Source: Lathyrus oleraceus
Lineage: Eukaryota; Streptophyta; Magnoliopsida; Fabales; Fabaceae
DNA: 64,000 nt
Assembly (NCBI RefSeq): GCF_024323335.1
Contig: NC_066579.1
Coordinates: 240,907,652-240,971,651, forward strand
Direction: 5' to 3'
Each line of letters opens with the position of its first letter. The first letter of the stretch is position 1. The notes under the pieces are model-generated. The model was not told the DNA's origin. It searched no databases and saw only the letters and a program-made list of their open reading frames with translations. Positions 10,920 through 22,405 of this stretch are shown piece by piece. Made by a program: the position numbers and the translations under genes.

Positions 10920-11830
10920 TAGTGATGATGAATGCTTGCTGCTGTCTTGAAACCCTACCCTGCCCAGTACATGAGCTCATGATTATGTGTGTTTTGTTGT
11001 TAGTTGATGTACATGTTAATGGTGTTTCATAGGTCATGATTATTGATGATCCTGTTTCTGTTTTGTTTGGTCATAATTTTTGGTTGATGATTAATGATGA
11101 ACATGAGTTGCCATGCTAGTTAAATCCTGCTACTGTTATGCTTGAATCATGAATATGCCCAGAATTTTCCCATGATTCATGTTTTGCTTTGTTATTGGTT
11201 GGTGCTACACATGAATGCCTTGCTGCTGTTTGAAACCTCCTGACCATTGCCCTGAAATTCATATGTTGATGTTTGTTATGTTTGGTCATAGGTGCTGGTT
11301 TATTAATTGATTGTGTGTTAATGAACCTACTGTGCTGTCCCCTGCTGTTTATATGCTGTTGTTGGATTTCATCGAAATTAATTACTTGCTGCTGTTTTGA
11401 ACCTCATGAATATGCTTATAAAATCCATGGGAAATGGTGTGCTGTTGTTTGGTTGCCATTTGCACATTGATGCCATACTGTTACCATACTATTTGAAATG
11501 TTGCTTGATGATTTTACATGATGATGAATGCCTGCTGCAGCTTAGGAAACCTTGCCTAGAAATGTTCTTGCTTATGTTGCTTGGTTGTTATGTCATGAAA
11601 AAACATTGTTTTACCATGCTGTTATGCTATCAGCCATGCTGCAAATTGATGATGAATACATTGATGCCACATGAAAACCTTGCTGCAGTATTTGAAACTC
11701 TTTGAACATTTGTCCTGAGATCCATGTGAAACATTGTTGTATGCTGTTGTGATTGCTTGCTCGATTTTGTTTTATGATGAGATAACATGAAATTGATGCT
11801 GCAAGTGCCCTGCTGCTGTTATGATGAGCT
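10920..11830 (+). repeat. Degenerate CTTGCTGCTGTTTGAAACC repeat inside the Ogre LTR
   Basis: Variants of TTGCTGCTGTTTGAAACC, often with GATGATGAATGC upstream and CATGA downstream, recur near 10930, 11220, 11390, 11530, 11680 and 11810. Spacing is irregular, roughly 110-290 bases. The block appears to be an old, decayed tandem expansion that lengthens this LTR relative to its relatives. Confidence 0.55.
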
Positions 11831-14349
11831 GCCCATAACTTCCCATGATTTTGGTTGATTGTTGTTGGTTTGTTGTCCATGAGGTGTTGGTATGAGGGAC
11901 ATGCTATTTGCCATGGCTGTTTGATCTATTCTATTTGAAAAGTGGTTGATTGGATGTTGAACATTGATGTTTGAATACCTTGCTGTGGCTTGCTGTTGTT
12001 TATAATGAGTACATGTGATGATGAACTTGATGCATTGCCCTGCTGTTTGTGAGCTGTTGTTGGACTTCATTTTTTTGATCAATTGCATGAAGTTACATGA
12101 GTTTGAATGCTGAATGCTAAGCTGTTGGGTGGTTGATGTTTGAATTCGTTTGGATATTGATTGAGTGTGCATGAAGATGCCTTTGCCATGCTTAAACCCT
12201 AGGTTTTTGTTAAACCCAGAACATGAACAATGGATTGGCCACGGTACTGTTTTATTGCCAGCCAGCCAATCACAATATTTCATTGCCATGCCTAAAACGC
12301 TGTAGTTTTGTTTAATGAAACACAGAATTACAAAACTGCCACGGTTGACCCTTGTGTTGACCATTTGCCTTGCTTTTGTTCATACTTCATTCCAATTATT
12401 TCCTCAACTTCATAAATTAATTTCTCATTCAAATTAAATCCAAAAATTATGATTCTTTTTCCATGATGTTCTTGTTTGAGTCTATTATTTAATTATGAAT
12501 TTTAATGATTTTTCCATTGGCTGGATTTTTTATGGAAATTATTTTCCCAACATATGTGCATAAATGATACATCTCACCATTTCAATTGTGAAATATTCAT
12601 GTTATATCCAATGCCTTTGAGATTTTTTGTGGTGAAAATAGATTCCTTGACCTTCATTTCCATATAGACTTTGTGCATTTATCATTGGTGGATTGAGAGT
12701 TATGAATTTTTGAAATTGTGTATTGCATTGGGTGTCATACCATGATCATGTATTTTCACAAATTTTGTTCACATGCTTCCTTGCATCCAAATGACCCCAA
12801 ATTTTGCATGAATGATCCTTTGTATGTCTACTTCATGTATGAATTTTCTTGGAATTTATTGTGCAATTTTCCATTTGATTGTGATTTTTCTTCCCTGCCT
12901 AGTCCATGGTTGACTTTTTGTGCTACATGTTGCCAAATCATTTGGGAAATTCTCATAACATATCACATGACCATGAAATTTCATAGGTGATAACTAGACA
13001 TCTCAAGCTTTGCATGGGTGTTAATCTCATTCATTTCTCTTCTGTTTTCAAATTGATATGATTTTTTGAAGTTGACCCATGCTTGTTGACTTTCACCATG
13101 CTTACTTGAATTTGGTTTGACTTCATGATTTTACTTGACTGCCTTCCTCTCATCCAAATGCCATGAAATTTTACATGTATACCATGTTAGATGCTAGGAT
13201 TGAGTGTGATTTATTTCATGATTTTTTTGAAAATGTTTGAGTTGACTTTTGATGCAAGTCATTCTGTTGACTTTTGTATGCTTTCTTTGCCTTACTTTGA
13301 CTTCAAATGTTCATGAAATGATCATAATGCATGATTTGAATGTGGGCCCAATTGTGATTGCTTTCTAATTGGTTGACTTTGACTTTGAGTTGACTTTTCC
13401 TTGCTGCCTTGACTTTTTCTTTCATCTTTGACCCTAGGCTAGCCCTAGTGGTCCTTTGGACTTATGTTGAGTTCATCTGTTTCAGGTTGAGCATAGTGCT
13501 TCCAAGATCATACCAATTTGATTGATGTTTGTTTGTCTATATTGTGCTAACCTTTTGTTTTGTAGGTGACTCATGTAACTTGAGTCTTGCTTTGCACAGT
13601 TGACCTCCTGTGGTTGACTGTTTATCCATTTCCTTTGGTTTTAACTGTTGAACTGTTTACTGATTGGTTTGAATTTTTCAGGTACTTTAGTTGCCTAAGT
13701 TCTTTGAACTTGCTTGCTTTGCTTTTTAGCATTTGCTTTGAGGTATAAACCTTTCTTCTTCATGTAGTCTGGAGACCCGGTCTGTTATTTGACCGGGCAA
13801 ACTGTCTGAAGTCCTCCTTAAGAGGCAATGCCTGTGTTTGTTTATATTTGTCCCAAGCAGGAAAAGTCCTTCAAGTAAGGCGATTGGTGGAAGGTAGGGA
13901 TAAGCAATCTATCCCCCACTATTCAGTGTGTCCTCTTTTTGCTCCCATTACATGGTTGAAGCATTGAGATAAATACCCAAGATCTAATCGAGTCAATAAT
14001 GTGGAGAGAGTTCCTACTTTCTGAACTCCCACACTTTCTTTGATGCTCTCTCTGACCTGAGATTGAAGCAATGAGGCACACCCCTCATCTCCTATTCATC
14101 TGCTTCACCTTAGCCTCTCAATGGCAAGGTTAAGAGCGACCTTCACCCATTACAGTGGACTTTTATAGTCAAACCCTCTTGTGTGAGCCCCTTGTTTGGC
14201 TATAGAGTGTGTTGTTTGATTCTCATTGACTGTTTGGTTGCTTCATATGCACTTGCTTGCCTGTATGTTATGCATTTATCATCATCAATTGTCATTAATG
14301 CATGAGCATCTCTTTTGTCTGTTTGACATCATTATTGTTGTTTACCCAT

Positions 14350-14845
14350 TGAGGACAATTGTAAGTCCCACAAGTTGGCATTTGTTCCTATGACATGGAA
14401 GTGAGTATAAGTCCATCACATTGGCCACTCATCTTATCTTTGCTTGTTGTATTGTTTGTATGTGAGGATACAATTGTAAGTCCCACAAGTTGGCAGTTGT
14501 TTTCCTAGGATCATACTGTGTGTTAGAGTAAGCCCCACAAGTTGGCATCTGACACCCCTGTTTTTGCTTTCTTTGTTTATGAGAGGATGCAATTGTGAGA
14601 CCCATGAGTTGGCATTTGCTTTCCTATGATCATGTGTGGAATTAACGTAAGTCCCACAAGTTGGCAGTTGACTTCCATATTTCTTCATTGTTTTCTTTTT
14701 GAGGAGATTAGTGTAAGACCATTGAGTGGCCTCTGATATCCAGTTCTGTTTTAGGAGATTGGTGTAAACCCAGCCATTGGTATCCGATATCCGCTTTTGT
14801 TTGTGAGATTGGAGTAAGACCATTGAGTGGCATCCGGTATCATTT
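14350..14845 (+). repeat. GTAAGTCCCACAAGTTGGCA tandem repeat in the Ogre LTR
   Basis: About nine units start near 14359, 14406, 14477, 14527, 14595, 14648, 14713, 14764 and 14813, spaced 47-71 bases. The best conserved part is GTAAGTCC(C)A...TTGGCA. The same word, as GTAAGTCCAGCGATTGGCA, forms the minus-strand tandem repeat at 31415-31640 and 63445-63665 in the other Ogre LTRs, so the repeat is shared though unit length and copy number differ. Confidence 0.7.
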
Positions 14846-15840
14846 TGTTTGTTTATTTTATCATTACTTACTTTCCATTCCAAAGGACACCCTTGAATCA
14901 TCCTCCATATGATCTCAAGAAGTGAACCTCTTGAGAAGTTTTACAACCCATCCTCACTCATTCATCCTCATTGTGTCCTAGAACCTTTTCACACTTTGAT
15001 CTTAAACTTGACATAGACATTGTGCAAACTTCTTCATGTTTTCAAACTAAAAACCTGGACTCAAGTCCTTGACTTTTTTTTAAACTTCATTTCATAATAC
15101 TTCTCTGAATCAATCCTAATCATATTCTGACTCCATTTTCATAATCATAATCAATTAACTTCACCCATTCACTTGTTTTGGCCATGTCCATTAATCTTTT
15201 CATGCATTAGCCGTAGGTTTCAATTATCATTGTGGTTGATGTAAACCTCACCTTATCTTTAGTGAGTCGACAGTAAGACTTCCGTACTGAAAATAGGGTT
15301 AACCCCTCTCGTACGTCGAAGCTATCCTCGCATGGTGGATGTTGGTTTTGGTCGAGTGTTCTCCCATTGATAATGAAAAGCCTCAGTGCTATTGTTTAAA
15401 ATTGAATCCAACTCACTTTTGGAGATCTTTTAGCCGAACTACGGTGTTTTGATCCTTACTTTTGATGGAAGGTACGTAGGCAGCGGGTTCATCCGCTCAA
15501 ACCCAATAAAACTTGTATATTCTTTTCTCATCATCTCACTCATGTTTGCACAATGCATATGTCATAACAAATAACAATTTAGCATAACAAGTGTGAAAAG
15601 GGCTCCCTAGGAGTACCTAGGACGTAGTGGGTGCCTAACACCTTCCCATTGCGTAACTTACCCCTTACCTGGAATCTCTGATCTTTTATTAGTTTTCTAC
15701 GTGTAAAACTTCTTAGGCTTTTGTTCGCTTTTTAGCCAATCCTTTGGATAAATAAAAGTGCGGTGGCGACTCGAAACTTCATTGTATGCTTTGCTTATGG
15801 TTTAATTGATAAATCATATGGCGACGAATACACCGCTACA

Positions 15841-16261
15841 CTCCACTAAAATATTCTTATGGTAATAAAGTTCAACCTTTTCTCCTCTTTTGTATAAGCT
15901 ATTTCTTTGTTGTTGAATAAAAAATTAGATAAAATACTCAACTTGCTTGTGTCTTAATATACAATATTTTGTAATAACTAATAATCATTAAATACTTTTT
16001 TAAGTTATTGATTTGCTTTTTCTTAGATCCAAAGGGGTATGTAAATAATTGGACTGCTTTACTATAGAGTTCATATATATAATTATTTGTAACTTTTACG
16101 CCAAGACCAATTTGGGCGCCTGCTGCCAACATTCATTCGGCCTATCAATTTTACTAAGCAAGAAGAATTTGAATACTAGGCTATTGTATATGTTGTTTTT
16201 TAGGGCAAGCAAGTGGATACTATTGCATCCCAGTAAAAGTTTGACTTGATTACTTCTGTAG
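15841..16261. other. No gene seen; AT-rich sequence between Ogre LTR and copia relic
   Basis: The sequence is AT-rich with no convincing coding segment or terminal structure. It may include the decayed upstream part of the copia element that follows, but I cannot align it to a copia domain by eye. Confidence 0.5.
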
Positions 16262-16985
16262 ATGTTAACATCAATAATAAGGTTTTTAGCTAACCAACTT
16301 ACGTTTAATATGAAACATGTTTCTTATGTATATGCGGTGGATAGTTTGATGTACGCAATGGTGTGTATAAGACTAGACATAGCACATGTTGTTGGTACAA
16401 TCAGTAGATTTTTGTCAAATCCAGGTAGAGAGCATTGGAATCCTGTAAAATGGATTTTAAGGTATCCTCGCGGTACTACTTCTGCGAGGCTTTGTTTTGG
16501 AGGAAATGAGTCTACTCTAATGGGGTACTCTGACTTTGATATGGCTGGAGACATTGATTCAAGAAAGTCCACTTCAACCTACATGATTAAATTTGCAGGG
16601 GGAGTTGTGGCTTGGCAGTCTAGATTGCAAAATTGTGTAGCATTGTCTACTATAATGGCTGAGTTCATTGTAATTACTGAAGCATGCATAGAGTTATTAT
16701 GGTTGAAGAAATTTTTGCAGGAGTTTGGTTTTGTTCAAGACAAATGTGTTATTTGTTGATAGTCAAAGCGCTATTCATCTTGGTAAGAATCCAACTTTTC
16801 ATAATAGGTCCAAACACATTGATGTGAGATATCATTTGATATGTGATGTTTTGGATGATAAGTTGTTGGAGTTAGCTAAAGTTCATACAAATGATAGTGG
16901 TTCTGATATGATGACTAAAGCAATACTAAGAGGGAAATTTGAAGCTTGTGGTGATATCGTTGGTTTGCCGATTTCCTCCACATAG
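16262..16985 (+). pseudogene. Ty1/copia RT end and RNase H fragment
   Basis: From about 16310 the translation follows the C-terminal end of a Tnt1/Tork-like copia polyprotein: SLMYAMVC, PDIAH-like, HWNPVKWILRYPRGT, GYSDFDMAGDIDSRKSTS, VVAWQSRLQ, ALSTIMAEF, then in another frame FVDSQSAIHLGKNPTFHNRS and KHIDVRYH. These are the end of the RT thumb and the whole RNase H, with catalytic Asp in SDFDMAGD and DSQSAIH. A frameshift near 16740-16755 separates the two halves. Everything upstream (gag, protease, integrase, RT palm) is absent, so this is a 5'-truncated relic. The stop at 16983-16985 is followed directly by a polypurine tract and LTR, as expected for the 3' end of pol. Confidence 0.88.
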
Positions 16986-16988
16986 TTT

Positions 16989-17001
16989 TGAGAGGGAGAT
17001 T
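16989..17001 (+). promoter_or_regulatory. Polypurine tract of the Tork-like copia relic
   Basis: TGAGAGGGAGATT lies between the pol stop and the LTR start, the usual place and composition for a copia polypurine tract. Confidence 0.6.
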
Positions 17002-17711
17002 TGCTGGGTTTGGACTCCCTTCATATGTAGAGAAAAGTCCAAATATGATTAACCAATTTGTTTCAATTATTTATGTGTAGAGGATCAATTTAGAGTTGAG
17101 AGGGGATAAAGAGAAAATAAGGATTCAAAAGAGGGAGAAAATGAGAGAAACTCATTCGCGTTTTTTGGCAAATAGTATCACTAAATCGACGATCCCCGAT
17201 TCGTTAACCGTTGGATCGAGATCAAATTTGGAGATCAGGTTCATAACATATGTATCTAACTTTTCACCGTTCGGAATTTAAAAAACATGTCTGAGGTGAG
17301 AGTTATCTATTTTGCACTAAAGCTGCAGATTTCAGAATTTTTTTAGCTTTGTGGTTCTTATTTGTAAGCTAGTTTGCTTTGTGATTTGCGGTTGTTATCA
17401 CTAGTTTTTGAATCACTTTAAGACTCTCTTGTACCCTTAATTAATTATAGTGGAATTATTTTTTTGGTTTAGACGACTCGTGGTTTTACTTTTATATTAA
17501 GGGGCTTTTCACATTAAAAATATTGATGTTCTTTTGTGACTTTATTTGTTTGATTTATCGTCTTATATTTTTTGTTGATCCTTAAGGTTCCTACAAATCC
17601 GAAGAATTTTATATATGTTACATATTGGTGTGTTATTGTGTCTTAATTTTCCATCAGTCTCGACAAGTCTCGATGGAATGGCCATATCTTAAAATATTAA
17701 GGGGTGCAACA
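17002..17711 (+). repeat. 3' LTR of the Tork-like copia relic
   Basis: It begins TGCTGGGTTTGGAC just after the polypurine tract and probably ends at ...GGGGTGCAACA, giving about 710 bp. The ends are a slightly decayed TGTTGGG...CCAACA pair typical of this group. Without the 5' LTR the right edge and target duplication cannot be confirmed. Confidence 0.6.
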
Positions 17712-19090
17712 ATTATTATTTAAAAATCATAATAATATTATCTTAGTTTTATTTAATTTTCAAAAGTTTGCTCTTGAAAAATTAATTTCTAAAAAATACA
17801 AATCAATAATTATTTTCTAAAGAATAAGAACTTAACTTTATATAACATTAATAAAATATGCATAAATTTACTACTAATTTCATCTTCTCTTTCTTCTTTG
17901 TGTAGAAAAGTACAATTAAATTGCTAAAATCTAATTAATTTAACGCCACCACAAATAACTATATAATATAATGGCTAGTTTCAACAATAAAAAACTAAAA
18001 AAAACTTAAGAAATATTATGAACTCCGTAATTAATTTCAAGTACAACTTTCTAATTTGAAGTACAACTTAAAAGTATTGATTGATTTAAGAATTTTTTTC
18101 TATTTAAATATAGGATTTTTTTAACTCAATTAAATTAATTCAATACTTACTAAATTTATTATTGAATCTTTAGAAATAAATCAGTCAGAAAGTTTTCAAT
18201 AACAAGTATATTAGAAAACAACTATATTATTTGAACACCAAACTTTAGCAACTTATTTAACATAGTATGTCTAGTATGTCTTTTTCTCTTAGTTTTTGAT
18301 TTTATATACTTATACAATTTCGAGAATCCACTAACAAGCCTTAAATTAACAAACAGACACATTATAAACAACAATTTTAAGTGTCCAAATATCCTTTATT
18401 ATTTATTATTAAGCAAGTCAGGTAAAGAGATGCAAGAATTTATATGTTGTAGTTGTTTAAATAAAGTAGAAACGTGTGTAGTTGTGCTATCTATCAACGG
18501 ATAAAGTAGCTATATATCATATGGATAAAGTCATAAAACCTTTATTTAAAAATTCTGATAATTTTGAGGGGTGATGTGCCCCGCTCCCGCTCTCTTGTAT
18601 CTCTGTCACTCTCGAAATCATTTATTTCCTTGAATTTAAAAATAAAAACTTCTTAATAGAAACAGAAAATATCAAAAAAGAGAAAGTATTTTTACTCAAA
18701 TCTCTTCTTTTTTTCACGAAATATTAGATAAATTTATTAAGTATGATCAATGTGATATTTTAAAAATAAAAAAAAATCATACTGATCAAAGTTATCCTAA
18801 CTTATGAACCTAATAATAATAATAATAATAATGTTAAGAAATTTAATAAGATATGTCATATTCATCAAACTTATAAATGCAAAACCCTTCAATGCAATTA
18901 TTAGAATAGAAATGATCATGTTGCTCTTTGTTGTTTTATTAAAAAAATCATGAAAGCAAATATGATCATCTTCCTTCATACTTTTATAAAAATCATTATG
19001 AACGCAAAATAAAAACATGTCTACCGCATAATTTTAACAATTGTGATCCTCATGAAAATTCTAGTCATAACACTTGTCAAATTAATATTA
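17712..19090. other. AT-rich stretch without recognisable genes
   Basis: This is about 1.4 kb of very AT-rich sequence with frequent stops in every frame. A TAA microsatellite lies at 18811-18832. The segment 18830-19090 may be a badly decayed part of the copia gag that continues downstream, but no motif is clear. I see no RNA gene or terminal repeat. Confidence 0.6.
18811..18832. repeat. (TAA)n microsatellite
   Basis: About seven uninterrupted TAA units. Confidence 0.95.
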
Positions 19091-19440
19091 ACGGATCCAA
19101 AATAATTTGAGTACCTAAAACTAAGACCTAAGTTTTTCTACCTAAGTGTTTTATAGTATCAAACGTTGAGCGGTGTCTTGATAATGGTTGTTCAAAACAC
19201 ATGATCGGAGATAAAACTTTGTTATCCTCTTTCACTCCCAAGAAAGAAGGTTTTGTCTTCTATGGTGACAACAACAAAGAGAAAATCATTGGTATTGTTG
19301 GTAACTCAAAGTCAAACTCAATATACTCAGGATGAATAAGCAAATGTAGAACAACAAGATATTCCTAAAGAATGAAGGACTATTAAGAATCATCCAATTC
19401 AGAATGTTATTAAAGATATTTTTAAGGGAGTTGCGACTTG
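19091..19440 (+). pseudogene. Ty1/copia protease fragment fused by deletion to the pre-RT linker
   Basis: Translation of 19150-19330 gives CLDNGCSKHMIGDKTLLSS followed by a FYGDNNKEKIIG-like segment, the copia protease context (normally LDSGCSRHMTGD; the active-site D-S-G reads D-N-G). Upstream a VPKTKT segment preceded by a stop (a probable W codon turned TGA) is the copia gag-protease linker. From about 19340 the sequence jumps to a QQDIPKE...KNHPIQNV...KGVAT-like stretch, which in SIRE-related elements lies just before RT. Integrase is therefore missing by internal deletion. Several stops confirm a relic. SIRE lineage is likely but not certain. Confidence 0.7.
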
Positions 19441-19825
19441 ATACTCCCTTAGCAAGGTGTAGTGGTATAATTGACAAAGACCCTAAGGGCGAGGCGAGAG
19501 GCGTTTACTCAGTCCCTTCTGAGTTATCCTTTATTTAGTTTGAGCACCCTTAGTTTTATTTGACTGTCTCTTGCCTGGATGACTCACACGTTCCTCCGCC
19601 CATAACACGGAATTGTGTGGGGAGCGAATATTGGGTCAACTATCGTTATATGGGGAATCATTAGACTTAACTATACTTTTTAGATTTCAAGGAATCAGCA
19701 AACCATTCTTGGGGAAGTTTTTATATCCTGTGGAGACTCGATTCCCTCGAATCAGATCCCTTGAGGCTATAAATACGATAGAGGGAATCTTATCATTAAA
19801 AATACACATATAGAGTAGCTTCTTG
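19441..19825. other. Unclassified 385 bp between copia relic and gypsy LTR-like block
   Basis: There is no coding segment. A TATA-like CTATAAATAC lies near 19768, and the GC content is higher than in the flanks. It could be the remains of an LTR, but no matching copy is in the window. Confidence 0.4.
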
Positions 19826-20819
19826 TAACACCGCGATTTTTAAATTAATTAATTTTATTGAGTTTTATATGCTTAAATGATTTATTGAAATGTTATATGT
19901 ATTTTTGTGGGATCGTATGATGTTGGGTAGAATTTATATCATTTATCATTATTTTTTTATTAATTAAAATAATAGAAAAATTGAACAAAATAATGAAATA
20001 GTGAGTTAGGGGGAAATAGAATAATAAAATAAGTGGTTGGATAATGAGAGATACACCAAAAGTGAAGAGGGGAATGAGAAATAACTAAAATAAAAGAATT
20101 AGGTTTCTTATTTAAAAGAAAAGTGGAGAGAAAAATAGGTTATGCAGTACGTAGAGTTTTCGAGCAAAAGAGATTTTGAAAGGCAATGGAAAAGGGATTC
20201 CAAGGCAAAAACTTCAATTTTCTACAGAATTCAGATAAGAGAGGATTATTTATCTATGGGTGTATTTTTCATAAAGGATAGAGAGGTATCTTAACCCTCT
20301 TCTATGTTGTTTTCCCCATCCTTCATTGTTGAGGTTTGAATTCTTGAGATGGTTGTACATACCTCTTTGGATTATTTTGTTATGAATCTATTTTTATGTT
20401 GTGTTAAGTGTTGAATTCGTATGCAAATTATATGTGAAATTCGAATTGATGTTGTTCTTTTTTATGTGTTTTGGAGGTGACGATGAACATAATGATACAT
20501 TTCATGACAAATTAATGTTAATGTGTAAGTGGTGCTGATTTGGTGTGTTATGTGTCCAATATATTATGTTTGATGTTTTCCTATTTAATTTGGGTGGGCG
20601 TGGGTTGAAGTCAAAGCTTTGGAAGTGCTTAAATGAAGGAAATCGTGGATTCTATAATCTGCACAGCGGTGACGAGAGTCACCGGCGTGACGGACATCAC
20701 TGGCGTGGCGGATCGACTGTCATGCATTTGGGAGAGCTAACGGGCATCAGCGTGAGGACGGGGAGACTATCATGATCTCCGAGACGAACTTCTTGCCCAG
20801 ATGTCATAAGGTGACGGGT

Positions 20820-20859
<40 letters not shown>

Positions 20860-20965
20860 TGAAGGGGTGTGGTGACGACCGTCGGTCTGGTGACGGGTTG
20901 ACCGTCATCCTTGGAGTTGACTAGTTCTGAGCGATTGACTCGATTTTTTTTAGTAATTTTTATGG
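19826..20965 (+). repeat. Gypsy LTR-like block starting TGTAACACC
   Basis: The block opens with TGTAACACCGCGATTTTT, the same type of start as the Tekay-like LTRs at 54218 and (reversed) 54027. Between 20660 and 20910 it has a GTGACGG/GTCACC-rich part that resembles, in reverse orientation, 36480-36700, where the sequence flanks a Tekay-like gag-protease relic on the minus strand. The right border is uncertain. No internal coding region is attached on either side, so it is a solo or truncated LTR. Confidence 0.5.
20823..20857. repeat. (GA)n microsatellite
   Basis: About 17 uninterrupted GA units inside the LTR-like block. Confidence 0.97.
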
Positions 20966-22074
20966 TAGTGACTGTTTAGTGATAACACTAAAATATATAG
21001 TATATTTTGACTCGATTTGTACATGTTTTAGTGTCACTTTATTACATTTTGTAGTGTTATGCTGGTACTTTGTGCTTGTTTCAGGTGTTTTGCAAGTAGG
21101 AGTCGATATAAGAAGAAACCAGACAAAAACGGAGAAAAACAAAGAAAATATGCGAAAATACACTTGCGTAGACCTCCATGGAGTTCCCCATGATGCTTGT
21201 CGTGACTAGGATGACATGGGACCCATGAATGAGTCAACAAAGAGTGAAAAGACGGAGTCAAAGGCCCATGGCGCCAGTCACGCCAGTCAGCCAACCACGA
21301 TCTTCAATATTACACTAGTGGCGAATGCCATGCAGTTCGAAACCTGAAAAACAACAACAATTATTAACTTGGTTCATCATCACTCTTCCTATATTTTCTC
21401 CCATAATTTTCACTCTCTTGGCATAAGTTTTTCAGCATTGTATCACTATATATTGCAAATGGTAAGTACTTTTTAGAGTGTGGAAGTTTTGTGGATCGAA
21501 GTAGGGTACAATGTTTAAAGAGTTTTAGTTTTAAGCAGAAATCACTTTGTAAAGTAGTAGTTTTCTCACATCGAGGAACTACTACACCTTAGTGTTTTTA
21601 GGCATTCATTGTATAACGCTTGGATCAAACAATCTTTCCATCATTTGAAGTTATTCAATTCAATTTTACTTTCCAATTTATTTTTAGGTTCATTTAAGTT
21701 ATTGCAAATTATTTTTCCGCCATTTATAATTCAGTAACATTTACTTTCCGTCATTTACAATTTGCTTTATAAAGTCTACCATTGTTGTTATTGTTCTGAG
21801 TTTTTGTTGCTCTCCTTTAAATTCATCTGCAATAATTGCTTTGAATTATTTTAAATCATTTACTATGTCTTTGTTTAATTTGAAAACCTATAATTACTTA
21901 TTTATTTCTGCATCCATGTCCGGCTAAATTTCTAGAGTCTGGGATGTGAGGACCGTCGTTCCGACGAGACTCGATGAATTGTTTGGCACCAATTTTAGTC
22001 TTGAATTATTTTTCTAGTTCTGGTTTTTAAGATTTAAATATTAAAAATGTTTTGCATGACAGTGAAAACGTTTA

Positions 22075-22299
22075 GATACTGGTCAACAACACGACAGTGT
22101 GAGACCAGTATCCGATAAATTTTATATATCTCTAATTTCAAATCGTTCAGGTACCGGTCAACAACGCGACAGTGTGAGACCGGTGTCTGATCTATTTTAT
22201 GCATTTGTAATTTCAATACACTCAGGTACTGGTCAACAGCGCGACAATGTGATACCAGTATCCGATTGATAAAAATAGGATCTTTAATTTCTACATACA
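22075..22299 (+). repeat. Three 75-bp tandem repeats, each with a 10-bp inverted repeat
   Basis: Arms begin at 22075, 22150 and 22225, an exact 75-bp period. Copy 1 has GATACTGGTC (22075-22084) against GACCAGTATC (22103-22112), a perfect 10-bp stem. Copy 2 has GGTACCGGTC against GACCGGTGTC, still 10 pairs with two G-T wobbles. Copy 3 has GGTACTGGTC against TACCAGTATC, nine pairs. Inside copy 1 a smaller ACAC-GACA-GTGT hairpin fits in the loop. A fourth, decayed copy is at 30301-30332. Confidence 0.85.
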
Positions 22300-22405
22300 T
22301 CGACATCGCTTTAGACATTAATTAGGACTTAGTAGTTTTCAAAAAGTATTTAGAAATTCTACATGTGGAGCGACAACATAACATTTACGATTTTGAAATA
22401 TAACA

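Larger units (their letters stand above)
1..15840 (+). mobile_element. Ogre-type Ty3/gypsy retrotransposon, 5' part outside window
   Basis: The order gag, protease, intron, RT, RNase H, second RNase H, integrase, long 3' UTR and giant LTR is that of the Ogre/Tat lineage of Ty3/gypsy. The window begins inside gag, so the 5' LTR, primer site and any ORF1 are not seen. The element ends with a TG...CA LTR at 8919-15840. The 5 bases after it are CTCCA; their partner would lie upstream of the window, so the insertion duplication cannot be tested. One frameshift near 3810 interrupts the polyprotein; the rest is open, which indicates a fairly recent but probably non-autonomous copy. Confidence 0.93.
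8919..15840 (+). repeat. 3' LTR of the plus-strand Ogre (6.9 kb)
   Basis: It begins TGTAGCACCTCAAATTTG directly after the polypurine tract and ends ...CACCGCTACA. The start matches the start of the minus-strand solo LTR at 35303, and several internal blocks match too (for example 13430-13450 and 13860-14120 against 32000-32750 reversed), so the two belong to one LTR family. It is about 2.5 kb longer than the solo LTR (4361 bp), partly because of a degenerate repeat at 10920-11830. Open frames inside it are short, unrelated to known proteins and not called as genes. The 3' end holds AAGTGCGGTGGCGACTC, close to the terminal block of the other Ogre LTRs. Confidence 0.85.

Noticed and set aside
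12718..12990. 90-codon Cys-rich open frame resembling a small secreted peptide
   Set aside because: It lies inside an Ogre LTR, has no convincing signal peptide or conserved Cys spacing, and surrounding frames look the same.
20545..20775. 76-codon frame with His/Gly-rich segment
   Set aside because: Falls inside a gypsy LTR-like block; no homology recognised and no conservation in the related block at 36480-36700.
22034..22318. 94-codon minus-strand frame with SHCRVVDQYL repeats
   Set aside because: Translation of the antisense of the 75-bp tandem repeats; the repeat explains it.
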